A program made the translations under genes and the position numbers. This document shows positions 54,815 to 63,258 of a stretch of 64,000 bases of DNA, piece after piece. This DNA is from Microbacterium esteraromaticum (GTDB lineage: Bacteria; Actinomycetota; Actinomycetes; Actinomycetales; Microbacteriaceae): positions 496,001-560,000 of the forward strand of contig NZ_CP118100.1 of the NCBI RefSeq assembly GCF_028747645.1. The letters are read 5' to 3'. The notes under the pieces are model-generated. The model did not search any database. It saw nothing but the letters and a program-made list of their open reading frames with translations, and was not told where the DNA came from. Each line of letters begins with the position of its first letter. Positions within the stretch are counted from its first letter, which is position 1.

Positions 54815-56149
54815 ATGCCTGAGCTACCCGTCGTCGTCATCGGAGCGGGCCCGCAGGGTCTCGCGGCTGCGGCCCACCTGGCCGAGCGGGGGATTGACGC
54901 CTTCGTGATCGAGCGCGGTGACAGGGCCGGCGCGGCGGTCGCCGAGTGGGGACACGTACGTCTGTTCTCAGCCTGGCCGGAGCTGATCGACGACGCCTCG
55001 CGGCGACTGCTCGAACCCCGCGGCTGGCAGGCTCCCCAGCGTGGATATCCGACCGGTGCGCAGTGGGTCGAGGACTACCTTGCCCCGCTCGCCGAGGCGC
55101 TCGGCGATCGTGTGCGGTACGGCACCGAAGTGACCGGCGTCGCCCGCGTCGGGCGCGACAAAGTCGTTGACGGCGGTCGTGCGCAGCAGCCCTTCGTGGT
55201 GCATACGCGTGACCGGGAGGGTCGCGAGGAACGGATGCCTGCGCGCGCCGTCATCGACGCGAGCGGCACCTGGTCGACACCCGGGCCTGCCGGTGCGGAC
55301 GGACTGCCTGCCATCGGCGAGATCGCGGCGGGGGAGCGGATCTCGTACCGTATTCCCGATGACGTGTCAGCGCTCGCCGGGACGCATGCGGTCGTCGTCG
55401 GTGCGGGGCATTCCGCCACCCATGCCGTGCTGCGCCTGAGCGAGCTCGCCCGCCGCGCACCCGGCACCCGGGTGACCTGGCTGATCCGTCGGGGTGGCGT
55501 CGAAGGCGTCTACGGCGGCGGTGCCGGCGATGGGCTCCCGCGGCGCGCTGCGCTCGGATCGCGGGCGCGCAAGATGATCGATTCTGGCGTCGTCGACGTG
55601 GTCACCGGATTCCGCGTCGCCGAGATCGCCGCTGGTGCGCCGCTGACGATCCGGGCAGAGGACGGTCGCGAGATCCCCGGCGTCGCCCAGATCTTCGCCC
55701 TGACCGGATTTCGGCCCGATCTCGGCATGCTGCGCGAACTGCGCATCGCTCTCGACCCGGCGCTCGACGCCGTGGCCGGCATCGCCGACGAGATCGATCC
55801 GAACCTGCACTCGTGCGGATCCGTCTCGGCGACCGGAGCACGTCAACTCGCGCAGCCCGAGCAGGACTTCTTCATCGTCGGTGCCAAGTCGTACGGACGG
55901 GCCCCCACGTTCCTCGCCCTGACGGGCTTCGAGCAGGTGCGCAGCGTTGTCGCGCACCTCGCCGGAGACCACGAGGCGGCGGCGCGCAACGACCTGGTGC
56001 TGCCCGTGACCGGTGCGTGCGGCGGTGCGGGCGACTACGACGCCGCCAATGGAACCGAGGCGGTCGGCTCTGGCGTCGGCGGATGCTGCGCCCCGGCGCC
56101 CGTGCTGCAGCTCGGTACTCGTCCTTCGGTCGATCCGGTGCTGAGATGA
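54815..56149 (+). CDS. FAD/NAD(P)-binding oxidoreductase of the ars operon (ArsO-like)
   Basis: 444 residues from ATG 54815, preceded by GAGGAG (54804-54809). Dinucleotide folds: VVIGAGPQGLAAAAHLAERG at the N-terminus and HAVVVGAGHSATHAVLRL in the middle; then FALTGFRPDLGMLREL and a KSYGRAPTFLALTGFEQV segment near the end. It resembles flavoproteins of actinobacterial ars operons often called ArsO. A vicinal Cys pair (Cys424-Cys425) near the C-terminus is a possible As(III) site. The reaction is unknown. Confidence 0.82.
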   Translation: MPELPVVVIGAGPQGLAAAAHLAERGIDAFVIERGDRAGAAVAEWGHVRLFSAWPELIDDASRRLLEPRGWQAPQRGYPTGAQWVEDYLAPLAEALGDRVRYGTEVTGVARVGRDKVVDGGRAQQPFVVHTRDREGREERMPARAVIDASGTWSTPGPAGADGLPAIGEIAAGERISYRIPDDVSALAGTHAVVVGAGHSATHAVLRLSELARRAPGTRVTWLIRRGGVEGVYGGGAGDGLPRRAALGSRARKMIDSGVVDVVTGFRVAEIAAGAPLTIRAEDGREIPGVAQIFALTGFRPDLGMLRELRIALDPALDAVAGIADEIDPNLHSCGSVSATGARQLAQPEQDFFIVGAKSYGRAPTFLALTGFEQVRSVVAHLAGDHEAAARNDLVLPVTGACGGAGDYDAANGTEAVGSGVGGCCAPAPVLQLGTRPSVDPVLR

Positions 56150-56211
56150 CCATTCAGTGAACACCCTCGCCTGAGCTTGCGGCCTGATTCGACGTGCATC
56201 AATATAGAAAC

Positions 56212-57351
56212 ATGTCGAATCAAGCCGTAGTCACCTCGTCGGGCCGGGCGGTGCCCCGCCTCTCGACGCTCGATCGCTGGCTGCCCCTGTGGATCGCGCT
56301 CGCCATGATCGGTGGGCTGCTGCTGGGTCGCCTCGTGCCGGGCATCTCCGACCTGCTCGCGCGCCTCGAGATCGGCGGCATCTCGATCCCGATCGCCCTC
56401 GGCCTGCTGGTGATGATGTACCCCGTGCTGGCCAAGGTTCGCTACGACCGGGTCGCCGCGGTCACGGGTGACAAGCGTCTGCTGATTTCCTCGCTCGTGC
56501 TGAACTGGCTGATCGGCCCCGCCCTGATGTTCGTGCTGGCATGGACGTTCCTGCCCGATCTGCCCGAGTACCGCACCGGCCTGATCATCGTGGGCCTGGC
56601 GCGCTGCATCGCCATGGTCATCATCTGGAACGACCTCGCCTGCGGCGACCGCGAAGCGGCGGCCGTGCTCGTTGCCATCAACTCGGCATTCCAGGTTGTG
56701 GCCTTCGCGCTGCTCGGCTGGTTCTACCTCTCCGTGCTCCCCGGCTGGCTGGGCCTCGACACCCAGGGGCTCGACGTCTCGATCGGCCAGATCGCCCTCA
56801 ACGTGCTGATCTTCTTGGGGGTTCCCCTCGTCGCCGGCTTCGCCTCGCGGTACATCGGCGAACGCCGCCGCGGGCGTGACTGGTACGAGCAGCGCTTCTT
56901 GCCGCGCGTCGGCCCATGGGCCCTGTACGGCCTGCTGTTCACCATCGTGCTGCTGTTCGCCCTGCAGGGCGAGCGCATCACCTCGCAGCCCTGGGATGTC
57001 GCCCGCATCGCCGTTCCGCTGCTGGCCTACTTCGCGATCATGTGGTTCGTGGGACTGCTCACCGGCAAGGTGATCGGCCTGGGCTACGCCCGCTCGACGA
57101 CCCTGGCATTCACCGCTGCCGGCAACAACTTCGAGCTCGCCATCGCCGTCGCGATCGGCACGTTCGGAGCCGCCTCGGGTCAGGCGCTCGCCGGAGTGGT
57201 GGGCCCGCTGATCGAGGTTCCCGTACTCGTCGGCCTCGTCTACGTCTCACTGTGGGCGGCGCGCCACTGGTTCGGCACCGACCCCCGCGCCGACATCGCC
57301 GCACCCGCCACCACGGGCACGCGCACGCAGACCGAGAGGACACCCTCGTGA
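56212..57351 (+). CDS. acr3: Arsenite efflux transporter Acr3
   Basis: 379 residues from ATG 56212. About ten TM segments of the Acr3/BASS fold: LLLGRLVPGISDLL, PVLAKVRYDRVA, NWLIGPALMFVLAW, LVGLARCIAMVIIWND with the essential Cys in the GLARCIAMV motif, LACGDREAAAVLVAINS, and FTAAGNNFELAIAVAIGTFG. It exports arsenite. The stop overlaps the next gene as GTGA. The spacing from the flavoprotein (62 bases) could hold an internal site. Confidence 0.95.
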   Translation: MSNQAVVTSSGRAVPRLSTLDRWLPLWIALAMIGGLLLGRLVPGISDLLARLEIGGISIPIALGLLVMMYPVLAKVRYDRVAAVTGDKRLLISSLVLNWLIGPALMFVLAWTFLPDLPEYRTGLIIVGLARCIAMVIIWNDLACGDREAAAVLVAINSAFQVVAFALLGWFYLSVLPGWLGLDTQGLDVSIGQIALNVLIFLGVPLVAGFASRYIGERRRGRDWYEQRFLPRVGPWALYGLLFTIVLLFALQGERITSQPWDVARIAVPLLAYFAIMWFVGLLTGKVIGLGYARSTTLAFTAAGNNFELAIAVAIGTFGAASGQALAGVVGPLIEVPVLVGLVYVSLWAARHWFGTDPRADIAAPATTGTRTQTERTPS

Positions 57352-58352
57352 AGATCTACCCCAAGGACCTCGACGCCTGCACTCCCGTCGCGACGCACGC
57401 CATCGGGCAGGACGCCGCCGCGGGCGTCGCCGCCACGCTGAAAGCTCTGGCCGACCCGCTGCGCCTGCGGATGCTCTCGGCCATCGCCGCCGACCCGCGT
57501 GGGGAGTCGTGCGTCTGCGACCTGGCCGAGCTCGCCGATGTCTCGCAGCCGACGATCTCGCACCACCTCAAGGTGCTCAAAGACGTCGACGTGCTCCGCT
57601 CGGAACGCCGCGGCACCTGGGTCTGGTACCGCATCACTCCCGGTCGGCGTGCCGCCGTCACCGCGCTGCTCGACTCGTTCGCACCGGCCGCGGTTGCTCC
57701 GGCATCCGATGCGCCTGCTGCCGACGACGCACCGCGCCCCGACTTCGATGCCCGCGTCACCCACCTCGCCGAGCAACTGGCCGCAGAGACGCCCGCGCTC
57801 GCCGCGGACGTCGTCTTCAGCACCGTGCGCGAGTCGTACACCGCCCTCGCCCGCACCGCCCGCGTGACCTCGGCGCTGATCCCGCTCACCGAGCGGTTCG
57901 CCCGCCAGCGCCTCGCCGACCTGATGCGCGACCGCGCGGTCGGTCCGCCGCAGGTGCTGTTCGTGTGCGTCGCCAACGCCGGGCGCTCGCAGCTCGCCGC
58001 GGCACTGGTCAACCAGATCGCCGACGGAAAGGTGATCGCACGCTCCGCCGGCTCGCGCCCGGCCGACAGCATCCACCCCCAGGTGCGTTCGCTGCTCGCC
58101 GAGATCGAGCCAGACGCAGCCGATACGCGCTTCCCGAAACCCCTCACCGACGACGCCGTGCGGGCCGCCGACGTCGTCATCACCATGGGCTGCGGCGACG
58201 TATGCCCGGTGATCCCCGGCATCCGCTACGAAGACTGGGCGGTGGGTGATCCCGCCCTGGCATCCGACGACGGCGTCGCGGCGATCCGCGACGACATCGC
58301 CGCCCGCGTCCGCACCCTCGTCGATACCCTCACCCACGCACAGGAGTCCTGA
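57348..58352 (+). CDS. ArsR-ArsC fusion: ArsR repressor domain, helical bundle, LMW-phosphatase arsenate reductase
   Basis: 334 residues from GTG 57348. Residues 20-105 form an ArsR winged helix with SCVCDLAELADVSQPTISHH. Residues 130-190 are an all-helical linker (TPALAADVVFSTVRESYTAL), like the three-helix N-terminal bundle of C. glutamicum ArsC1'. Residues 195-334 are a low-molecular-weight phosphatase domain with P-loop C-x5-R in FVCVANAGRSQLAAAL and GCGDVCPVIPG, which may hold the resolving Cys pair. A repressor fused to its own detoxifying enzyme implies regulation linked to arsenate turnover. Confidence 0.9.
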   Translation: MKIYPKDLDACTPVATHAIGQDAAAGVAATLKALADPLRLRMLSAIAADPRGESCVCDLAELADVSQPTISHHLKVLKDVDVLRSERRGTWVWYRITPGRRAAVTALLDSFAPAAVAPASDAPAADDAPRPDFDARVTHLAEQLAAETPALAADVVFSTVRESYTALARTARVTSALIPLTERFARQRLADLMRDRAVGPPQVLFVCVANAGRSQLAAALVNQIADGKVIARSAGSRPADSIHPQVRSLLAEIEPDAADTRFPKPLTDDAVRAADVVITMGCGDVCPVIPGIRYEDWAVGDPALASDDGVAAIRDDIAARVRTLVDTLTHAQES

Positions 58353-58747
58353 TGACCACGCCCTCCGTCCTCTTCGTCTGCGTCCACAACGCCGGACGCT
58401 CGCAGATGGCCGCCGGCTTTCTGCGCCACCTCGCCGGCGACCGCATCGAGGTGCGTTCGGCCGGATCCATGCCCGCCGAGCAGATCAACCCGGTCGCCGT
58501 GCAGGCGATGGCCGAACTCGGCATCGACATCACCGCCGAACAGCCCAAGGTACTCACCACCGAGGCCGTGCAGGCCTCGGACGTCGTCATCACCATGGGC
58601 TGCGGCGACGCCTGCCCGTTCTTCCCCGGCAAGCGCTACGAAGACTGGAAGCTCGACGACCCCGCCGGGCAGGGCCTCGATGCGGTGCGCCCCATCCGTG
58701 ACGACATCCGTCACCGCATCGAGCAGCTCATCGCCGAACTGGTCTGA
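58352..58747 (+). CDS. arsC: Arsenate reductase ArsC (LMW-phosphatase type)
   Basis: 131 residues from ATG 58352, overlapping the fusion gene stop by one base, with CAGGAG five bases upstream. P-loop VLFVCVHNAGRSQMAAGF (C-x5-R), RSAGSMPAEQINPVAV, and a MGCGDACPFFPG segment with two Cys. It reduces arsenate to arsenite using thioredoxin or mycothiol/mycoredoxin in this lineage. It is a second, separate reductase in the operon besides the ArsR-ArsC fusion. Confidence 0.94.
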   Translation: MTTPSVLFVCVHNAGRSQMAAGFLRHLAGDRIEVRSAGSMPAEQINPVAVQAMAELGIDITAEQPKVLTTEAVQASDVVITMGCGDACPFFPGKRYEDWKLDDPAGQGLDAVRPIRDDIRHRIEQLIAELV

Positions 58748-58885
58748 GGCGACGTCGCGACCAGCGCGGGTCCGATGCGCCCGGCGCGCTCGGTGCCGGG
58801 CTCGTGGCGAAGGGAGATCTGTTCGGTCACGGGCTGCTCCGACCGGACAGCCCGACGTAATGTCGTCGACAGCGGGTATCACGAG

Positions 58886-59202
58886 ATGAGCCACGGAGAG
58901 TCTTTCCTCGCACTGCTCGCCTCGCGGTTCGATGAACCGGGCTGCTACTGCCTCGACGAACCAGAGGCAGCGCTGTCGTTCAATTCCACGCTCGCGCTGA
59001 TCTCCGTGCTGCAACGGATCTCCGAGGACGGGGCCAAGTGCTCTGCGCCACGCACTCACCCGTACTGGCGTCATTGCCCGGCGCGAGAATCCTCGAGGTC
59101 GGAGAGCGGGGCATCCGCGATGCCGCTCGACTAGCTGTACTGACCTCGCCCATCGCGGATGAGCGCGCGTTGATGCGCGGTGTCCCCGACCTTATGCTCT
59201 GA
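58886..59202 (+). pseudogene. AAA/ABC-type ATPase C-terminal remnant with frameshift
   Basis: The frame from ATG 58886 reads SHGESFLALLASRF, then GCYCLDEPEAALSFNSTLAL, the Walker B and D-loop of an OLD/AAA_21-like ATPase. Around 59037 the meaning moves to the next frame, where VLCATHSPVLASLPG (switch His) continues to TGA 59200. One missing base would explain this. No Walker A is present upstream. It is a decayed 3' fragment, possibly of a former defence or repair gene. Confidence 0.75.
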
Positions 59203-59279
59203 CCAAGCCCGTGCCGACCAGCGGGGCAGAGCCGACCCGTTCGGACGCCGGCCGGGCGCCACGAGGTGAGGAGCTGGAC

Positions 59280-61616
59280 ATGGATGAGAACCTTTCGGTT
59301 ACCGGCGTGCCGTTGACGCCAGCACGCACTCTGCCCTTCCCGCCGAGGGCATCCGGCAGCATTGCGGGACGCACCATCCAGGAATCCACGTACACACCGC
59401 AGCCGCCCACCACGCATCTACATGAGAGTGCGCCGAACGTTCTGGTCATCCTGATCGACGACGCAGGCCCGGCACTTCCCACAACGTTCGGCGGGGCGAT
59501 TCGAACGGCGACGCTCGACCGCGTGCGGGCCAACGGCGTCGGCTTCAACCGCTTCCATACCACCGCAATGTGTTCACCCACGCGTGCCGCGCTGCTGACC
59601 GGGCGCAACCACCATCGGGTCGGCAACGGGCAGATCGCCGAACTGGCCAACGACTGGGACGGCTATTCGGGGCACATTCCGAAGAGTAGCGCGACCGTGG
59701 CGGAAGTGCTCCGGCAGTACGGTTACGCGACCGCGGCCTGGGGCAAGTGGCACAACACCCCGGCTGAGGAGACCACCAAGGCGGGACCGTTCGACCGCTG
59801 GCCGACCGGGTACGGCTTCGAGTACTTCTACGGATTCCTGGCTGGTGAGGCCTCGCAGTACGAACCGAATCTGGTGCGCAACACCACGGTCGTGTTCCCA
59901 CCGAAGACGCCCGAGGAGGGGTATCACCTCAGTGAGGACATCGCCGACGACGCGATCGGCTGGCTACGTGACCACAAGACGCTCGCCCCTGACCAGCCGT
60001 TCTTCATGTACTGGGCCACGGGTGCCATCCACGGGCCGCACCACATCATGAAGGAGTGGGCTGATCGATACACCGGAGAGTTCGACGACGGCTGGGACGT
60101 CTACCGGGAGCGAGCGTTCGAGGGAGCGAAGAAGAGCGGCTGGGTGCCGCAGGACGCGGAGCTCACGCCTCGCGATGAGCGAATGTCGTCGTGGGATGAC
60201 ATTCCGGAGAACCAGCGCGCGTTCCAAACTCGGCTGATGGAGGTCGCCGCGGGCTTCGGCGAGCACGCGGACGTGCAGGCCGGACGGATTCTTGACGAAC
60301 TCGAGCGTCTCGGCTACGACGAGAACACGATCGTGATGTACATCTGGGGGGACAACGGCTCCTCCGGCGAGGGACAGAACGGCACGATCAGCGAGTTGCT
60401 CGCGCAGAACGGCATCCCCACGACCGTCGATCAGCACCTCGCCGCTCTTGACGAACTCGGCGGGCTGGAGGCGCTCGGCACGCCCGCGACCGACAACCAG
60501 TACCACGCAGCCTGGGCGTGGGCCGGGTCGTCACCGTACAAGGGCATGAAGCTGCTCGCGTCGCACCTGGGTGGCACGCGCAACCCGCTGTTGGTGCAGT
60601 GGCCGGCCCGCATCAATCCTGATCCAGTGCCACGCACACAGTTTCATCACGTGATCGACATCGTGCCGACGCTCTACGAGATCATCGGCATCTCGCCCCC
60701 CGACATCGTCAACGGCATCCCTCAGGATCCGATCGACGGTGTCAGCCTGGCGTATGCGATTGATGATGCGGATGCCGAAGGCCGGCGTCGTGCGCAGTAC
60801 TTCGAGATCATGGGCAGCCGGGCGATCTACGCCGATGGGTGGATGGCCTCCGCGACCGGCCCGCGTCTGCCCTGGGTGCCGGGTACCCCGGAGGGGATCA
60901 GGACGTGGACTCCCGATCACGACAGGTGGGAACTCTACGACCTCAACAGTGACTGGAGTCAGGCGCATGACCTGGCGGCAGAGCACCCGCAGAAGCTCGC
61001 CGAACTGAAAGAACTGTTCGCGATCGAGGCGGCGCGCAACGGTGCGCTGCCCATCGGTGGAGGGCTGTGGGTGCCGGTGATGCACCCCGAGGACCGCATC
61101 AGCCCGCCTTACACCGAGTGGCTGATGGACGGCGACACGGTGCGGGTTCCGGAATTCTGCGCGCCCGCGTTGGGGAATCGACCGAACAAGGTCACAATCG
61201 AGATGACGGTGCCGGATGGCGCAAGCGGGGTGCTGTACAAGCTGGGCGGGGCGGGTGGGGGACTGACCTGTTTCATGGATGCGGGTGTGCTGACGTACGA
61301 GTACAACCTGTTCCTCGTGCAGCGCACGGTCATCACGGCAGCCGCTCCGCTGGGCGCGGGAGAGCATGTGGTCGAGATCGAGACGAGCTACGTTGAGACA
61401 CGGCCCGGCGGCCCCTTGCATGTGACGATGCGGGTGGACGGCGCCGAGGTGGCAACAGGGCAGGTGCCGGTCAGCGCCCCGTTGCTGTTCTCGGCGAACG
61501 ACTGTCTCGACGTCGGCCGAGCCTACGGTGGCGCGGTCTCGCGCACGTATGCCGAGCGGATGCCCTTCGCCTTCGACGGGCAGATCAAGCAGGTGCACAT
61601 CGCCTACGCGGCATGA
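59280..61616 (+). CDS. Arylsulfatase (C-S-P-T-R type) with C-terminal domain
   Basis: 778 residues from ATG 59280, with GAGGAG (59268-59273) six bases upstream. Sulfatase features: VLVILIDDAGPALPTTFGG, the canonical formylglycine motif C-S-P-T-R in AMCSPTRAALLTGRNHH, GKWHNTPAEE, MYIWGDNGSSGEGQNG and SSPYKGMKLLASHLGGTRNP. The last 180 residues form a C-terminal beta domain (FCAPALGNRPNKVTIEM, DCLDVGRAYGGAVSRTY). No signal peptide is visible. Its 3' end overlaps the convergent sigma factor gene by 13 bases. Needs a formylglycine-generating enzyme, not seen here. Confidence 0.93.
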   Translation: MDENLSVTGVPLTPARTLPFPPRASGSIAGRTIQESTYTPQPPTTHLHESAPNVLVILIDDAGPALPTTFGGAIRTATLDRVRANGVGFNRFHTTAMCSPTRAALLTGRNHHRVGNGQIAELANDWDGYSGHIPKSSATVAEVLRQYGYATAAWGKWHNTPAEETTKAGPFDRWPTGYGFEYFYGFLAGEASQYEPNLVRNTTVVFPPKTPEEGYHLSEDIADDAIGWLRDHKTLAPDQPFFMYWATGAIHGPHHIMKEWADRYTGEFDDGWDVYRERAFEGAKKSGWVPQDAELTPRDERMSSWDDIPENQRAFQTRLMEVAAGFGEHADVQAGRILDELERLGYDENTIVMYIWGDNGSSGEGQNGTISELLAQNGIPTTVDQHLAALDELGGLEALGTPATDNQYHAAWAWAGSSPYKGMKLLASHLGGTRNPLLVQWPARINPDPVPRTQFHHVIDIVPTLYEIIGISPPDIVNGIPQDPIDGVSLAYAIDDADAEGRRRAQYFEIMGSRAIYADGWMASATGPRLPWVPGTPEGIRTWTPDHDRWELYDLNSDWSQAHDLAAEHPQKLAELKELFAIEAARNGALPIGGGLWVPVMHPEDRISPPYTEWLMDGDTVRVPEFCAPALGNRPNKVTIEMTVPDGASGVLYKLGGAGGGLTCFMDAGVLTYEYNLFLVQRTVITAAAPLGAGEHVVEIETSYVETRPGGPLHVTMRVDGAEVATGQVPVSAPLLFSANDCLDVGRAYGGAVSRTYAERMPFAFDGQIKQVHIAYAA

Positions 61617-62509
61617 GGTCTCACGAAGGCGTGCTGCAGCTTGTGCGGGTTGCAGACCTGTCGGATGCCGCAGATGCGGCCATCGCCGTCGAACTCCAGC
61701 GTCAGCACATCGACGCGACCCGAGTGCGCCAGAGCGAACGCCGGCTCGCCGTTGACCTCGATCACATCGAGGGCGAACGGCGTCGCCGCATCGTAGGCCG
61801 CGGCCTTCTGCAGCACGCCCAGGTAGAACCGGCGCACCTTCTCGGCGCCGAAGATCGGGTTGAGTGCGGCACCGACGACCCCACCGCCGTCCGACCACAG
61901 GATCGCGTCGTCGGTGAGCAGATCGAACAGCGTCGACAGGTCGCCGCCGCGCAGAGCATCCACCAGTGCCGACAGAGCGACGGGATCGGCGGGCTTCGGC
62001 GCGGGAGCATCCGCATCGAGACCGAGCCGCCGCTCACCGCGTGAGATCAACTGGCGCACCGCGGCCGGGGACTTCTGCAGAATGCTCCCGATCTCGACGG
62101 CGGTCATCGCGTACGCCCGATGCAGCACGACGGCAGCCCGCGCCTCGGGTGTCAGCTGCTCGGCCACGTGCAGCAACGCCAACGACAGCATCTCGCGGTC
62201 GGCGACGGCGTCTTCGGGCAGCCGGTCTGTGGTCACCGGCTCGGGCAGCCAATGACCCACGTAGTCCTCACGCACGGCAGACAGCATCCGCACCCGGTCG
62301 ATCGAGCGGCGCACGCACGTCGTGGTCAGCCATGCCGGCCACGAGCGCACGGCGCCGGCATCCGCCCGCTCGGTCGTCAGCGCATCGACCGCGACCTCCG
62401 AGACGACGTCCTCGGCATGGCCGAGGTCTCCCAGCATCCGATAGGCGATCCCGATCAGGCGACCGCGCTCGGCGTCCCAAGCACGGGCGGCGGCGGTGGC
62501 GGCGGTCAT
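61604..62509 (-). CDS. ECF41-group RNA polymerase sigma factor with SnoaL-like C-terminal domain
   Basis: 301 residues from ATG 62509. Sigma2: RGRLIGIAYRMLGDLGHAED. Sigma4: LLHVAEQLTPEARAAVVLHRA with an HTH, SPAAVRQLISRGERRL. The extension carries ECF41 hallmarks: WLPEP (in GHWLPEPV), DGGG (in WSDGGGVVG) and N-P-H-K in place of N-P-D-K near the C-terminus. In this group the SnoaL-like domain modulates sigma activity in place of an anti-sigma factor. It follows a CMD-family gene by 20 bases, the usual context. Confidence 0.93.
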   Translation of the reverse strand: MTAATAAARAWDAERGRLIGIAYRMLGDLGHAEDVVSEVAVDALTTERADAGAVRSWPAWLTTTCVRRSIDRVRMLSAVREDYVGHWLPEPVTTDRLPEDAVADREMLSLALLHVAEQLTPEARAAVVLHRAYAMTAVEIGSILQKSPAAVRQLISRGERRLGLDADAPAPKPADPVALSALVDALRGGDLSTLFDLLTDDAILWSDGGGVVGAALNPIFGAEKVRRFYLGVLQKAAAYDAATPFALDVIEVNGEPAFALAHSGRVDVLTLEFDGDGRICGIRQVCNPHKLQHAFVRPHAA

Positions 62510-62529
62510 GCACGCCACGCTACCGCCGT

Positions 62530-62988
62530 TCACGCGATCGGATGCTTCGCATCGACCGGCGGCAGCATCTGCGTGGCGATGGCGATGCGGTTCCAGACGT
62601 TGATCGTGCAGATCGCCATCACGAGGCCGCCGAGCTCGCTCTCGCTGAAGTGCTCGGCCGCAGCATCCCAGATCTCGTCGGTGACCGTGTCGGGGCCGAG
62701 CTGCGTGACCGCATCGGTGAGGGCGAGGGCGGCCAGCTCGCGCGGCTCGAACAGGTTGTGGGCGTGCTGCCAGGCCCCGACCGCGTGCAACGTGCGCTGC
62801 GGGATGCCGTGCTTCGCCCCGGCCGTCGCGTGCATGTCGACGCAGAAGCCGCAGCCGTTCAGGATCGACGCGCGCAGCTTGATCAGCTCGTACAGGCGCT
62901 TGTCGACCGCCTTGCTCGAGTACGCCTCCATTCCCAGTACGGCCGCGTAGCCGAGCTTGTTCGTGCGTGCCATGTCGATCCTGGTCAT
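62530..62988 (-). CDS. Carboxymuconolactone decarboxylase/AhpD-family protein
   Basis: 152 residues from ATG 62988. The AhpD-type core is clear: KRLYELIKLRASILNGCGFCVDMH with the redox C-x2-C and nearby His, then WQHAHNLFEPRELAALALTDAV. These proteins reduce peroxides or act on small lactones. It is the first gene of a two-gene unit with the ECF41 sigma factor, behind a promoter matching the ECF41 consensus, which suggests it is the sigma factor's main target. Confidence 0.92.
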   Translation of the reverse strand: MTRIDMARTNKLGYAAVLGMEAYSSKAVDKRLYELIKLRASILNGCGFCVDMHATAGAKHGIPQRTLHAVGAWQHAHNLFEPRELAALALTDAVTQLGPDTVTDEIWDAAAEHFSESELGGLVMAICTINVWNRIAIATQMLPPVDAKHPIA

Positions 62989-63041
62989 GATCGCCCTTTC
63001 TCAGGTCGTCGGGGCGGCCTGTGTGCCGCCGTCATCTATAT

Positions 63042-63068
63042 GTCGGATCGCCGCCCCGAAGTGTGACA
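63042..63068 (-). promoter_or_regulatory. Predicted ECF41 sigma-dependent promoter
   Basis: On the minus strand TGTCACA (63068-63062) is followed after 16 bases by CGAC (63045-63042). The reported ECF41 promoter is TGTCACA, about 16 bases, then CGTC, so one base differs in the -10. It lies about 54 bases upstream of the AhpD-like start. Confidence 0.7.
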
Positions 63069-63096
63069 CCCCGCGCGCTCCGCGCCCGTCGCCCGC

Positions 63097-63163
63097 TGAG
63101 AAACCACTTCCCGTGTGAGAAACCACGTGTGGCGTGGTTTCTCACACGGCAGATGGTTTCTCA
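63097..63163. repeat. Large nested hairpin built from four copies of TGAGAAACCA
   Basis: TGAGAAACCA occurs at 63097 and 63116 and its complement at 63135 and 63154. The inner arms extend to a perfect 17-bp stem (63111-63127 with 63133-63149; 5-base loop), and the outer arms add 10 bp beyond a 4/4 internal loop. It lies between the divergent AhpD/ECF41 unit and thrC. It may be a REP-like element or protein-binding site; no U-run argues against a simple terminator. Confidence 0.7.
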
Positions 63164-63258
63164 CGGGGTGGGTGGGGCGCGGGCGGCGTCATCCGGACTG
63201 CGCACGGGCGTCGTCCTGCGAGAATGTAAGCCCGAGCAGTCGACCCGAGGAGCGCCAC

